From positions 7,812,001 to 7,876,000 of the forward strand of contig NZ_JADBGF010000001.1 of the NCBI RefSeq assembly GCF_014873495.1: DNA of 64,000 bases. The letters are read 5' to 3'. The stretch comes from Streptomyces stelliscabiei (lineage in GTDB: Bacteria > Actinomycetota > Actinomycetes > Streptomycetales > Streptomycetaceae). The notes under the pieces are model-generated. The model worked only from the letters and a program-made list of their open reading frames with translations, was not told the origin of the DNA and did no database searches. The first letter of the stretch is position 1; every line of letters starts with the position of its first letter. The position numbers and the translations under genes are program-made. Positions 43,123 to 51,901 of the stretch are shown piece by piece.

Positions 43123-43638
43123 ATGGCCTGGTTCTTCGGACTCGGCATCACGGGGGGCGCGCTGCTCGTCCTGTCGCTGGTCCTCGACGGGGTGCTCGAC
43201 GGCGCGTTCGACGGTGCGCTCGACGGCGTCCTGGACGGGTGGCTGTCGTTGCCGGTCGTCGCCGGATTCCTGGCGGCGACCGGATTCGGCGGGGTTCTCG
43301 CCACCGAGCCGCTGGACGCGGGCCCGGTGGCCGCGATCGGATGCGGTGCGGTGCTGGGGGCCGGCACGGCCTGGCCGACGTACCGCTGCGGCCGGGCCCT
43401 GGCGCGTGATCGGACGGCTCTCGCCCCGCGGGACGGGGACCTGGTGGGCACCGCGGGCCGTGTGGTGACCGCCATTCCCGCCGACGGGTTCGGCGAGGTG
43501 CTGCCCCAGGTCGTCGCCAAGGCGTCCGAACCGCTCTCCGCCGTGGAGAAGATGACCGTCATTCGGGCTGCGTTAGGATTCCTTACCGAGCACCAACGCT
43601 CTGGTGAGCGCTCATTTGCTCATCCGTTCGAGTGGTAG
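43123..43638 (+). pseudogene. Apparent NfeD-like/flotillin deletion chimera
   Basis: The frame encodes 171 residues. Residues 1-126 resemble the membrane NfeD-like proteins that precede flotillin genes in Streptomyces: hydrophobic N-terminus, repeated VLDG(A/V)(F/L)DG units, and an OB-type start GTAGRVVTAIPADGFGEVL. Instead of finishing the OB fold, the frame switches near 43501 to LPQVVAKASEPLSAVEKMTVI, which looks like the C-terminal end of a flotillin, then to an unrelated tail. I infer an internal deletion that removed the end of the nfeD-like gene and nearly all of the flotillin gene. It may still be translated as a small membrane protein. Family placement is by memory of motifs. Confidence 0.5.
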
Positions 43639-43641
43639 TCG

Positions 43642-44109
43642 GTGATCACCGACATGCGTGTGGTACTGGCCCGCGACCGGCAGGCGCTCGTCGACCTGGT
43701 GAGCAGCACGCTCGGCCCGCTGGAGCAGGCGCGCGGCGGGGCGGTGCCCCTGCTCGACACCCTCACGGCGTACTTCGACAGCGGGTGCGTGGCCGCCTCG
43801 ACCGCCCGCCGGCTCTCCCTCGGCGTGTGCGCCCTCACCTACCGGCTGGCCCGCGTCCACACCCTCACCGGGGTGGACCCGACCGACCCCATCGACCGCT
43901 ACACCCTCCAGACAGCGGTCATCGGCGCCGGCCTCCTCGACTGGCCCACGAGACCCCTGAGTTCGACGCAGCCGTCTGCCCAGCCCCCTGGTGAGGGACC
44001 TCCGCGCCACCGCACTCGGTGGGGTTCGGCCATTCCCACCCCCTGGCCGGTGTGTGTCTGGCGCCGGGTGAGCAGGACGAGCATCGTGGACACCGAGGGC
44101 TTCGAGTGA
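43642..44109 (+). pseudogene. C-terminal fragment of a PucR/CdaR-type regulator
   Basis: The frame begins GTG with RVVLARDRQALVDLVSSTLG and then PLLDTLTAYFDSGCVAASTA and LTYRLARVHTLTGVDPTDPI. That is the PucR C-terminal helix-turn-helix domain with the stretch that normally precedes it; whole PucR proteins are 400-600 residues and have N-terminal domains that are absent here. After about residue 105 the sequence becomes unrelated Pro/Arg-rich text, so the end is also not original. It is best read as a truncated remnant next to the NfeD/flotillin scar. It might still bind DNA. Confidence 0.55.
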
Positions 44110-44158
44110 CGGCGCACAGGACCGGTGCGCCACGGTGATCGGGAGCCGTGGGGGACAG

Positions 44159-47100
44159 GTGGAGTTCCGGGTGCTGGGGCCGGTCGAGGTGTGGCTCGAC
44201 GGGCAGCGGCTGCCACCGTTCCCGCGCAAGCCGACCGCGCTGCTCACCGCCGGGCTCGTGGAGGCGGGCAAGCTGGTGTCGGTCGACCGGCTGGTGGACG
44301 CCGTGTGGGGGGACCGGCCACCGGCGTCGGCGGCGAAGCTGGTGCAGGGGTATGTCCTCAAGCTGAGGCAGGTGCTCCACAGGCCGGACACCCGAGAGGT
44401 GATCAAGACCCGCCCCCGCGGCTATGTGTTCGAACCGCAGGAGGGACAGCTGGATCTGCAGCTGTTCCAGGCGCTGCTGGAGCGAGGCCACGCGGAAGCG
44501 GCCCGGGGCGAACACGGCGGTGCCGCGGATCTCTTCGAGGAGGCGCTGGCGCTCTGGAGGGGCCCCGCGCTCGGCGCTCCGACGACCTCGGTGCTCCAGG
44601 CCGAGGCGACGCGGCTGGAGGAGATCCGGCTGGCCACGGTGGAGCGCGTGCTCGACGCGCGGCTGGAACTGGGCGGGGGAGCGGAGCTGGTGGGCGACCT
44701 AACCGGGCTGGTGGCCGAACATCCGCTGCGGGAACGATTACGGGTGCAGCTCATCATCGCCCTGGACCGCTGTGGACGCCGGGCGGACGCCCTGGCTGTC
44801 TACCGGGACGGCCGTCGTCTGCTGCACACCGAGTTGGGTATCGAACCCGGCCCGGAGCTGCGGGAGGTGAACGCCCGGCTGCTGGTGGCCGACCGGCCCG
44901 CCGGAGGGGGCGCCGCGGGGGAGACGCGTGCACGGTGGGGCATGCGCACGAGGCGCGAGCCCGGCGGGGTACCGGCTCCCGTGCAGCTGCCGGCCCCGCC
45001 GAAGTGGCTGACCGGACGCGCGAGGGAAACGGCCCGTCTGGAAGCCGCGTTGCGCGAGGGCGGTGAGCACGGCCGGGTCTGTGTCGTGCACGGGATGGCG
45101 GGTGTCGGCAAGACGGCACTGGCGCTGCACGTGGCGCACCGGGTCGCGTCGGCCTTCCCGGACGGGCAGTTGCACGCCGGGCTGGGGGGTGGGGACCCGG
45201 CCCGTGCGGCCGACCCCGCCGAGGTCCTCGCGGGTTTCCTGCGCGCACTGGGCGTCGGACCGGGCCAGGTCCCCTCCTCGCTGCCCGAACGGGCGGCCGC
45301 GTTCCGTACGGTGCTGGCCGGTCTGAGGGTGCTCGTGGTGCTGGACGACGCCGCCACCGAGGAGCAGGTGCGCACCCTGCTCCCGGGCGCGGGCAGCGGG
45401 AGCGCCGTGCTGATCAGCAGCCGGAAGGCCCTGCACGGCCTGGACTGCGTCGAGCGGGTGGGCCTGGAGGTGCTGGACCCCACCCACGCCGTGCAGCTCC
45501 TGGCCCGGCTCGCGGGTCCCGCCAGGACGACGGCGGAGCCCGAGGCGGCGGCGGAGATCGCCCAGTTGTCCGGCGGGCTCCCGCTGGCCCTGCGTATCGC
45601 CGGATCCCGGCTCGGCACCCGCAGCGCCTGGCCGCTCGGCGCCCTGGCCGAGAGGCTCCGCGACGAACACGTCCGGCTGGACGAGATGGCCTCCGGGGAC
45701 CTGGACGTACGGGCCGGGATCGAGGTCAGCTACCGTGCGCTGCCGGCGGCGGAACGGCTGGTCTTCCGCCGGCTCGGGATGCTGGAGTCACCGGATCTCG
45801 CGCCCTGGGTGGCCGCGCCGCTGGCGGGCATCGACGTGTCCGACGCGGAGCGTCTGGTCGACCGGCTGGCGGACGCCCATCTGCTGGAGCCGCTGGGTGC
45901 GGACCGCACCGGCCGCGTCCGCTACCGCTTCCACGACCTGGTCCGGCTGTACGCCAGGGAACGGGCCGAGCGGGAGGACACCCGGCAGGACCGGACCTCG
46001 GCGCTGTCCCGGCTGCTGCGTACCTGGCTCGCGCTCACCCGCAGGGCCGGGGACCTCGACCCCACCGGGGTGCCGCACCTCGCGCCCCAGGGTGCCGCGG
46101 AGGACGCCGACCTGGGGCTGGGCGGGCGGCTGCTCGCCGATCCGCGCGCGTGGCTCCACGCCGAGCACGGTTCGCTGGTCGCCGGGGTGGTGCTTGCGGC
46201 GCGCCTCGACCTCGACGAGGAGGCGTGCGACCTGGCCTCGGCGCTCGTCCAGGCCTCCTTCCGGGTCAACAACCAGTTCGAGGACTGGGAGCGCACCCAC
46301 GACGCCGCCCTCGCGGCGGCCCGCCGGGCGGCCAATTCGCGCGGGGAGGCCGTGGTGCTCACCGGCCTCGGACAACTGCGCTACGAACAGGACCGGTTCG
46401 ACGAGGCCGAACGCCACTTCCGCGAGGCACTGGCCGGGTTCGTACGCCTGGACGACCTCGGCGGCCGGGCCACGGCCCTCGCGGGGATCGCCGTCGCCGG
46501 CCGGGAGCAGGGCAACTTCGGCGAGGCGACGGCCTGTCTGGAACAGGCCCTGTCCGCGTTCGAGGAACTCGGGGACGCCGCGGGGGCGGCCGGTGCTCGC
46601 TACGACCTGGGGTCGATCCTGCGCGAGAAGGGGAACTTCGACGAAGCGACGGTCCACCTCGGCAGGGCGCTCACGATCTACCGGTCCCTCGGCAGCCGAC
46701 GGGGTGAGGGGCTGGCCCTGCGGGCGATCGGACTCGTGCACCGCGCGGACGGTGACCTGACGCGCGCGGAGGAACGGTGCTCGCAGGCGCTCGACCTCCT
46801 GAGATCGGCGGGTGACCGGCTGATGGAGGCGTACGCCGTACAGGCGTTGGCCAAGGTCCGCTTCCGGCTGAAGCCCGACGACGCGGAGCTGCCCGCGCTC
46901 CTCGGCGCGCTACGGGTGTGCCGCGAGCTGGACGACGGGTTCGGCGAGGCACTGCTGCTGCGCACTCTCGGCGAACTCCACCTCGCCCAGGGGCGGGTGG
47001 ACCACGCCTCGGCCTGTCTCCGGCAGGCACTGGACCTGTGGACACGGCTGCGGCATCCGGTCTTCCGCGCCCGCACCCTGCGCGATCTGTCCCGCCTCCA

Positions 47101-47236
47101 CGAACTCGTCGGCGACCGGCCCGGCGCCCGCGCGCTGCGCCAGGAGGCGCTGCTGACGTTCCAGCTCTACGGCACCCGGGAGTACGCCGAACTACGCGCC
47201 GTCGAGGAGTCGGACCCGAGCGTCCACACGGGCTGA
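44159..47236 (+). CDS. SARP family regulator, AfsR-like (SARP, NB-ARC, TPR)
   Basis: The product is 1025 residues from the GTG at 44159 (MEFRVLGPVEVWLDGQRLP); another GTG at 44135 is possible. Residues 1-95 form the OmpR-type winged helix, 100-250 the bacterial transcriptional activation domain (ending ALAVYRDGRRLLHTELGIEPG). The NTPase has P-loop HGMAGVGKTALALH near 312 and LVVLDDAATEEQVRTLLPG as Walker B. From about 690 there are TPR-like repeats (ARYDLGSILREKGNFDEATV). This is the AfsR plan: a pathway-specific or global activator of antibiotic genes. It is followed by the peptidase-inhibitor gene and lies on the left flank of the NRPS cluster. Confidence 0.9.
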   Translation: MEFRVLGPVEVWLDGQRLPPFPRKPTALLTAGLVEAGKLVSVDRLVDAVWGDRPPASAAKLVQGYVLKLRQVLHRPDTREVIKTRPRGYVFEPQEGQLDLQLFQALLERGHAEAARGEHGGAADLFEEALALWRGPALGAPTTSVLQAEATRLEEIRLATVERVLDARLELGGGAELVGDLTGLVAEHPLRERLRVQLIIALDRCGRRADALAVYRDGRRLLHTELGIEPGPELREVNARLLVADRPAGGGAAGETRARWGMRTRREPGGVPAPVQLPAPPKWLTGRARETARLEAALREGGEHGRVCVVHGMAGVGKTALALHVAHRVASAFPDGQLHAGLGGGDPARAADPAEVLAGFLRALGVGPGQVPSSLPERAAAFRTVLAGLRVLVVLDDAATEEQVRTLLPGAGSGSAVLISSRKALHGLDCVERVGLEVLDPTHAVQLLARLAGPARTTAEPEAAAEIAQLSGGLPLALRIAGSRLGTRSAWPLGALAERLRDEHVRLDEMASGDLDVRAGIEVSYRALPAAERLVFRRLGMLESPDLAPWVAAPLAGIDVSDAERLVDRLADAHLLEPLGADRTGRVRYRFHDLVRLYARERAEREDTRQDRTSALSRLLRTWLALTRRAGDLDPTGVPHLAPQGAAEDADLGLGGRLLADPRAWLHAEHGSLVAGVVLAARLDLDEEACDLASALVQASFRVNNQFEDWERTHDAALAAARRAANSRGEAVVLTGLGQLRYEQDRFDEAERHFREALAGFVRLDDLGGRATALAGIAVAGREQGNFGEATACLEQALSAFEELGDAAGAAGARYDLGSILREKGNFDEATVHLGRALTIYRSLGSRRGEGLALRAIGLVHRADGDLTRAEERCSQALDLLRSAGDRLMEAYAVQALAKVRFRLKPDDAELPALLGALRVCRELDDGFGEALLLRTLGELHLAQGRVDHASACLRQALDLWTRLRHPVFRARTLRDLSRLHELVGDRPGARALRQEALLTFQLYGTREYAELRAVEESDPSVHTG

Positions 47237-47333
47237 ACCAGGACTGAACCGGCACTGCGCCCCGGCTGCACCGCCGTCGCCCACAGTGAGGGGGCAACGA
47301 AGGAGCAGGACCCGACCAAGGGGGAAGAACCCG

Positions 47334-47708
47334 ATGCGCAAGCGCACCATCGCGGCTCTGTCCGCATCCGCCGCCCTGGCCGCCGTGGCCGTCGCGGCAC
47401 CCACCGCGTCCGCCGAACCGAACCCGCCCGGCTGCGACCGGGGGGCCTTCTGCATCTACTCCGGCACGGGTCAGACCGGTTCACTGGTCGTGGAGAGCCA
47501 GGGCAACTGGTCCGGCAGCGTCAGTGGGCGTTCCGTCTTCAACAACGGCACGAGTTTCCCCGGTGCCGACCACATCCAGCTCACCTGGACCTACAACGGC
47601 GGCACGTACAGCGACTGTCTCCACTTCAACCCGGGTCCGGGCGACTACAAGTGGGACTTCGCGCCCGGCGTCGTCTTCAAGAAGGCCACCTGGCGAGGCG
47701 AGTGCTGA
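47334..47708 (+). CDS. Secreted peptidase inhibitor family I36 (SMI-like) protein
   Basis: The 124-residue protein starts at ATG 47334 behind GGGGGAAGA. It has a signal peptide (MRKRTIAALSASAALAAVAV, cut near ASA) and a mature domain beginning PPGCDRGAFCIYSGTGQTGS, then YNGGTYSDCLHFNPGPGDYK and WRGEC. Four or more cysteines in the I36 pattern suggest two disulphides and a beta/gamma-crystallin-like fold. The family was described from a Streptomyces metalloproteinase inhibitor. The protein is expected to be extracellular. A strong terminator follows immediately. Confidence 0.85.
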   Translation: MRKRTIAALSASAALAAVAVAAPTASAEPNPPGCDRGAFCIYSGTGQTGSLVVESQGNWSGSVSGRSVFNNGTSFPGADHIQLTWTYNGGTYSDCLHFNPGPGDYKWDFAPGVVFKKATWRGEC

Positions 47709-47723
47709 ACCCCGCCACCGCAC

Positions 47724-47757
47724 GCACGGCCGCCGCGGACATCCGCGGCGGCCGTGC
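47724..47757 (+). terminator. Hairpin terminator after the inhibitor gene
   Basis: A perfect 15-base-pair stem (47724-47738 with 47743-47757) and a 4-base ACAT loop lie 15 bases after the stop codon. Confidence 0.88.
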
Positions 47758-48131
47758 CGTGTCCCGGGGACGGTGACCGGGCAAGCCCTCGCAGACGCCC
47801 GTCAGATGTCCGGGTAGAGACCAGCGAGCGCCGTGACCTTCCTCGATGTTCGCTTGGCGGTCGCTGACCCGTGCCGACGGCCTTTCGGTCGTTTCACGCT
47901 CGTGCCGGTCGATGGGGCCGGAAGTCCCGGAAAAGTCCCGGAGGACTCCCGCGGCTGTCCGCGCTGTCTCGGCTGTACTCGAGGTAGGGCGGCGCGGCGT
48001 GGGCTGGAGCTCGTGCACGGGTGGTCGGCCTTGCTCGAACGACAGCACGGGCTCCCCGGGCCCCTGTCGGTCGAGGAGGGCGCTCGAAACCATGAGTGAA
48101 CGGCGGTGAGCCGGCCGAGTCTCGGTCGCCC
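47758..48131. other. Intergenic stretch with no supported gene
   Basis: Open frames on both strands here lack ribosome sites and recognisable domains. It lies between the inhibitor gene's terminator and a decayed gene and may be further decayed sequence; I could not identify any ancestor. Confidence 0.5.
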
Positions 48132-48330
48132 CAAGGCGAGCGGTCCCTCGCACGTGCCAGGCGGGCGAAGGCGTAGGAGCTGATCGAGCGGCTCGTCGCC
48201 GAGGGGCGCGTCCGGATTCCTGATCCCGATGACGACGAGGCCGCGGGGTGCGGCGTGTCGTCAATCGCGCGAAGCGTCACGGCCAGGAGCCGGCAGGCAA
48301 ACAGATCGAGAAGGTTCCTCATGGCGGGCC
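48132..48330 (+). pseudogene. Decayed ORF with one stop and one frameshift
   Basis: Reading from about 48132 gives SLARARRAKA, a TAG stop at 48174-48176, then ELIERLVAEGRVRIPDPDDD followed by EAAG. Loss of one G at about 48250 (TGG to TG) shifts the frame, and the next frame continues RRVVNRAKRHGQEPAGKQIE and KV. The conserved-looking text across both lesions shows a gene that has been inactivated. I do not recognise the family with certainty. It lies just upstream of the second SARP gene. Confidence 0.55.
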
Positions 48331-48360
48331 GAGATCGCCGAGCGGGTCGGCTGGGCAGAG

Positions 48361-48384
48361 ATCATGTTACTGCTGGTAATGATC
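48361..48384. promoter_or_regulatory. AT-rich imperfect palindrome in the promoter region of the second SARP gene
   Basis: The sequence ATCATGTTAC, a short centre, then GTAATGATC forms an imperfect inverted repeat. The surrounding 48350-48440 is far less GC-rich than the rest of the window. It lies 50-70 bases before the SARP start, where a promoter or operator would be. Confidence 0.4.
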
Positions 48385-48432
48385 ACGATGACGTATCCTT
48401 CTCAAGCGTTGATGGGTATCCGGGGGGCGACT

Positions 48433-51400
48433 GTGAGTAAATTGACGTTTAGGGTTTTGGGGCCGTTATCTGTCCAGGCTGGCGAGAAGACCACCAATCT
48501 GGGGGGGAACCGGCAGCGGACCATTCTGGCCGCGCTTCTGCTGGCCCGGAACCGGGTGGTCTCGGTGGACTCGCTCATCTATGCGGTCTGGCCCGGTGGG
48601 GCCCCTGCCACGGCACGCAACCAGATCGCGATCTGCGTGGCGGGACTGCGGAAGGTCTTCAGCGAACAAACGGGTCACACCGAGCTGATCAGTACCTCGC
48701 ATCCGGGGTACGTTCTGAACAGCCTCAACCACTACGTCGACGCGGTGGAATTCGAGGAGCGCGTACGTCAGGCCAGGGACGGGGCCCGCGCGGGACGGGT
48801 CGCAGCGGCATGTGAACTGATCGGCGACGCACTCGGATTGTGGCGTGGGCCCGCCTTCGACGGTCTGGACGGCGAGCGCTTCACCGAGGAGGCGGACCGG
48901 CTCGCGTCGGTGCGGCTCAGCGCGTACGAGGAGTACACGGAGCTGCAGTTGAAGCTCGGCCACCACCGCACGATCATTCCTGAGCTGACCGCCCACGTCA
49001 GGGAGCACCCGCTGCGCGAGCAGGCCCGGGCCCATCTGGTCCTGGCTCACTACCGGGCAGGCCGCAGGGCCGATGCCCTCGCCCTCTTCCGCGAGGGCCG
49101 CGACCTGATGGCCCAGGAACTGGGTATCGAACCCGGTCCGGCCCTGCAGGCGCTGCACAACCTCGTCCTGCAGGACTCGCCCACGCTCACCCTGCCGCCG
49201 GCCAACCCGGTTCCGGCCCAGCACACCGGAGCGCCGACTCAACTCCCCGTTCAGTCCGCCTCGTTCACCGGTCGTGCGGAGGAGTTGCGGCAGTTGGACC
49301 GGATGTTGGACGAGCGGTTGGGTCAGCACCCGCTGAAGATTGGTGTCATCAGCGGGGTGAGCGGGGTGGGTAAGACCGCTCTCGCGGTGCACTGGGCCAA
49401 CCAGGTCGTTGCACGCTTCCCGGATGGTCAGCTCTTCGTCGATCTACGCGGGTATCACGAGGAGGAGCCGGTATCCGCCGCCGCCGTCCTCGACCAGTTC
49501 CTGCGTGGGCTGGGCGTGCAGACCGCGCAGATTCCGGCCGATCCCGGGGAGAGGGCCGCGCTCTATCGCAGCCTGCTCGGCGGCCGTCGCGTTCTGATCG
49601 TCCTGGACAACGTCCGGGACGCCGAGCAGATACGGCCGTTGCTGCCCGGCAACGGACGCTGCTGCGTGCTGATCACCAGCCGGGATCCGATGACCGACCT
49701 GCTCGGGGATTACGCTGTTCTCGCGGTCCCGCTGCAGGTGATGACGTCCGGTGAGGCGATGTCCCTGCTCGCCGAGATCGCCGGAGACGAGCGAATCTCG
49801 GCGAGCCCGGACGCCACTGCCGATCTGGCGGAGATGTGCGACCGGCTGCCACTGGCACTGCGCATCGCCGGGGCTCGGCTCGCCGCCAAGCGGTACTGGT
49901 CCGTGCCGGACCTGGTGCGGCGCCTGCGCGACCAGCGGCGTCGCCTCGACGAGCTCAGCCTCGGCGACCAAGGGGTGCGCGCCGGCTTCCGGCTCAGCTA
50001 CCGAGACCTGTCCGAGCCGGCCCGCAGGCTCTATCGGCTCATCGGTCTCCTGACGGTGTCCACCTTCGCCGGCTGGGTCACCGCCTCACTGCTCGACGCC
50101 GACGGTGACCAGGCGGAGATCCTGATCGAGGAGTTGATCGACGCCCAGCTTCTGGAGGTCGCTTCGATCGACCCCTCGCTCGGGGTGCGCTACCAGTGCC
50201 AGAACCTGCTGCGGCTCTTCGCCTGGGAGTGCGCGCTCGCCGAAGAGAGCGAGGAGGAGAGGGCGGCTGCCCTCGAACGTGTGTACGCGGCCTATCTGCA
50301 TCTCGCCGATGCGGCCCACCGGCGTGAATACGGCGGTAACCACTCGTTCGAGTACGGGTTCCCGCTCGGTCGGCCGCTGCCGTCGGAGCTGGTGGACTCC
50401 CTGGTGAAGGAACCACTGGCGTGGTTCGAGTGGGAGCGCACCGCGCTGACCGACGTCATCGCGCAGGCGGCGGCCGCCGACCAGTCGGCCTACGCCTGGG
50501 GGCTCACCGTGAACGCCACGACGCTCTTCGAGGCGCGGAACTTCCTGGAGGACTGGTCCTCCTGTGCGGCGGTCTCCCTCACGTCCGCACAGCGCACCGG
50601 GGACCGGCATGGCCAGGCGACCATCCTGCGGTCCATGGGCATGCTGGCGATCTACCAGCGACAGTACAGAGATGCGGAGTCCTGGCTGGATCGATCGCTC
50701 GCTCTGTTCGAGACGGTCGACGCGCCCCACGGTCACGCGCTGGTGCTGCGCAACCTGGCCCTCTGCCGGCGGTTCTCCGGTGACCTCGCGGAAGCCGGGC
50801 GGCTGACCCGGCGTTCTCTGGAGGGGTTCCGTACGGCCGGAGATCTGGCGGGCGAATCACACGCTCTGGGACTGCTCGCCCAAATCGAACTGGAGAGCGG
50901 CAATGTGGCGGCGGGGATGGAACTGTCCACCCGGGCCATCGGCAAGAGCCGCGAAGCCGGTTCGCTCCGTGGTGAGGCGCAGAACTCCTACCGCCTCGCC
51001 GAGGCTCTGATGCTGCAGGGCAATTACCTCGCAGCCGAACAGGTGTGCTTCGAGGCGCTGGCCCTGATTCGCTCCGGCGTCGACCGGCTCGGCGAGGGGC
51101 ACGTACTACGCGGGATCGGTGAGGCGCGCTGGCGCAGGGGCGCACCCTCCGAGGCCCTGCCCGTGCTGATCGAGGCCATGGAGGCCGCCGACGCCGTGAA
51201 CGACCGATACCTGCGGGCGCGCGCCCAGACGGATCTCGCGTGCGCGCAGTTGCTGCTGGGGGCGCCAGAGACGGCCGAGTTGCTGGCGAGGGCGCGCAAG
51301 ACCTTCGCGGAACTGGGGGCCCACGCCTGGGAGGAACGTGCGGGCGAGCTGATCAAGGTGGCGGAACGGCTTGTGGCCGCCCCTTCCGTGTTCCGGCTGA

Positions 51401-51435
51401 CGGTCGAGGAACTGGCCCGCATCGCCGACGGCTGA
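48433..51435 (+). CDS. SARP family regulator, AfsR-like (SARP, NB-ARC, TPR)
   Basis: The product is 1000 residues from the GTG at 48433 behind GGGGGGCGACT. N-terminal LTFRVLGPLSVQAGEKTTNL begins the winged helix; the activation domain ends at RRADALALFREGRDLMAQEL. The NTPase P-loop GVSGVGKTALAVHW lies near residue 306 and Walker B is VLIVLDNVRDAEQIRPLLPG. The C-terminal 350 residues contain TPR-like helices (ATILRSMGMLAIYQRQYRDA). It is a likely activator of the adjacent NRPS genes. The start of the gene (48433-48480) has unusually low GC, consistent with recent arrival or a special promoter. A very strong hairpin follows. Confidence 0.9.
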   Translation: MSKLTFRVLGPLSVQAGEKTTNLGGNRQRTILAALLLARNRVVSVDSLIYAVWPGGAPATARNQIAICVAGLRKVFSEQTGHTELISTSHPGYVLNSLNHYVDAVEFEERVRQARDGARAGRVAAACELIGDALGLWRGPAFDGLDGERFTEEADRLASVRLSAYEEYTELQLKLGHHRTIIPELTAHVREHPLREQARAHLVLAHYRAGRRADALALFREGRDLMAQELGIEPGPALQALHNLVLQDSPTLTLPPANPVPAQHTGAPTQLPVQSASFTGRAEELRQLDRMLDERLGQHPLKIGVISGVSGVGKTALAVHWANQVVARFPDGQLFVDLRGYHEEEPVSAAAVLDQFLRGLGVQTAQIPADPGERAALYRSLLGGRRVLIVLDNVRDAEQIRPLLPGNGRCCVLITSRDPMTDLLGDYAVLAVPLQVMTSGEAMSLLAEIAGDERISASPDATADLAEMCDRLPLALRIAGARLAAKRYWSVPDLVRRLRDQRRRLDELSLGDQGVRAGFRLSYRDLSEPARRLYRLIGLLTVSTFAGWVTASLLDADGDQAEILIEELIDAQLLEVASIDPSLGVRYQCQNLLRLFAWECALAEESEEERAAALERVYAAYLHLADAAHRREYGGNHSFEYGFPLGRPLPSELVDSLVKEPLAWFEWERTALTDVIAQAAAADQSAYAWGLTVNATTLFEARNFLEDWSSCAAVSLTSAQRTGDRHGQATILRSMGMLAIYQRQYRDAESWLDRSLALFETVDAPHGHALVLRNLALCRRFSGDLAEAGRLTRRSLEGFRTAGDLAGESHALGLLAQIELESGNVAAGMELSTRAIGKSREAGSLRGEAQNSYRLAEALMLQGNYLAAEQVCFEALALIRSGVDRLGEGHVLRGIGEARWRRGAPSEALPVLIEAMEAADAVNDRYLRARAQTDLACAQLLLGAPETAELLARARKTFAELGAHAWEERAGELIKVAERLVAAPSVFRLTVEELARIADG

Positions 51436-51474
51436 TCCGGTGGCGCCGGGGTCGAGCGAGGCTCCGGCGGTACG

Positions 51475-51536
51475 CACACCGGACGAGGCCGGCCTCATGG
51501 AGAGTGACATCCATGAGGCCGGCCTCGTCCGGTGTG
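51475..51536 (+). terminator. Very strong hairpin terminator after the second SARP gene
   Basis: Arms of 27 bases at 51475-51501 and 51510-51536 are perfectly complementary with an 8-base loop. It lies 39 bases after the SARP stop and 33 bases before the end of the convergent small-peptide gene, so it can stop transcription from both sides. Confidence 0.92.
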
Positions 51537-51568
51537 GGACCGGCGGGGAGGTCGCCGGGGTGCCAGGA

Positions 51569-51763
51569 TCAGGTCCAGGGGACCTCATCGGTTCTCGTGA
51601 TGACGCCTGCGGGCAGTGCGTCCGCCGAGGAGGCCGAACGAGTCAGCACAGCCTGTACCGACGCCGCCTCGTTCGCGCTCGCCGACACGGTGCCGGTGGA
51701 CACGAGGCCGAAAGCGAATGCAAAGACGATTCCGGCGGAAGCAGCTGTGCGGGTGCTACGCAT
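51569..51763 (-). CDS. Small secreted peptide of 64 residues
   Basis: The frame starts at ATG 51761-51763 with GGAGGAG 10 bases upstream. The N-terminus MRSTRTAASAGIVFAFAFGL followed by VSTGTVSASA is a good Sec signal, giving a mature peptide of about 34 residues (NEAASVQAVLTRSASSADAL then PAGVITRTDEVPWT) with no cysteine. It lies 138 bases downstream of, and on the same strand as, the orphan ABC ATPase. It is not a recognised family. It could be a signalling or cluster-specific peptide, or simply a small exported protein of unknown use. Confidence 0.6.
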   Translation of the reverse strand: MRSTRTAASAGIVFAFAFGLVSTGTVSASANEAASVQAVLTRSASSADALPAGVITRTDEVPWT

Positions 51764-51901
51764 CCTTTTTCTCCTCCAGGAGATCTGTGATTCCGGCGGC
51801 TTGCCGCTCGCCGGAAGAACTAGGAGGAGATTAGGAAGCGGACCTATTGCCGTGATTTCGCTCAGATATCGGCGCCGTCGGCGCCCGCGCGCCGTTCGCC
51901 C

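Noticed and set aside
47758..48131. Transposase or integrase remnant
   Set aside because: Neither strand gives recognisable DDE, recombinase or helix-turn-helix text; only the later part (48132-48330) reads as a decayed protein of unknown family.
51440..51790. Plus-strand open frames over the 27-base-pair hairpin and secreted peptide
   Set aside because: They read through a perfect palindrome and have no ribosome site; the minus-strand frame with a signal peptide is better supported.
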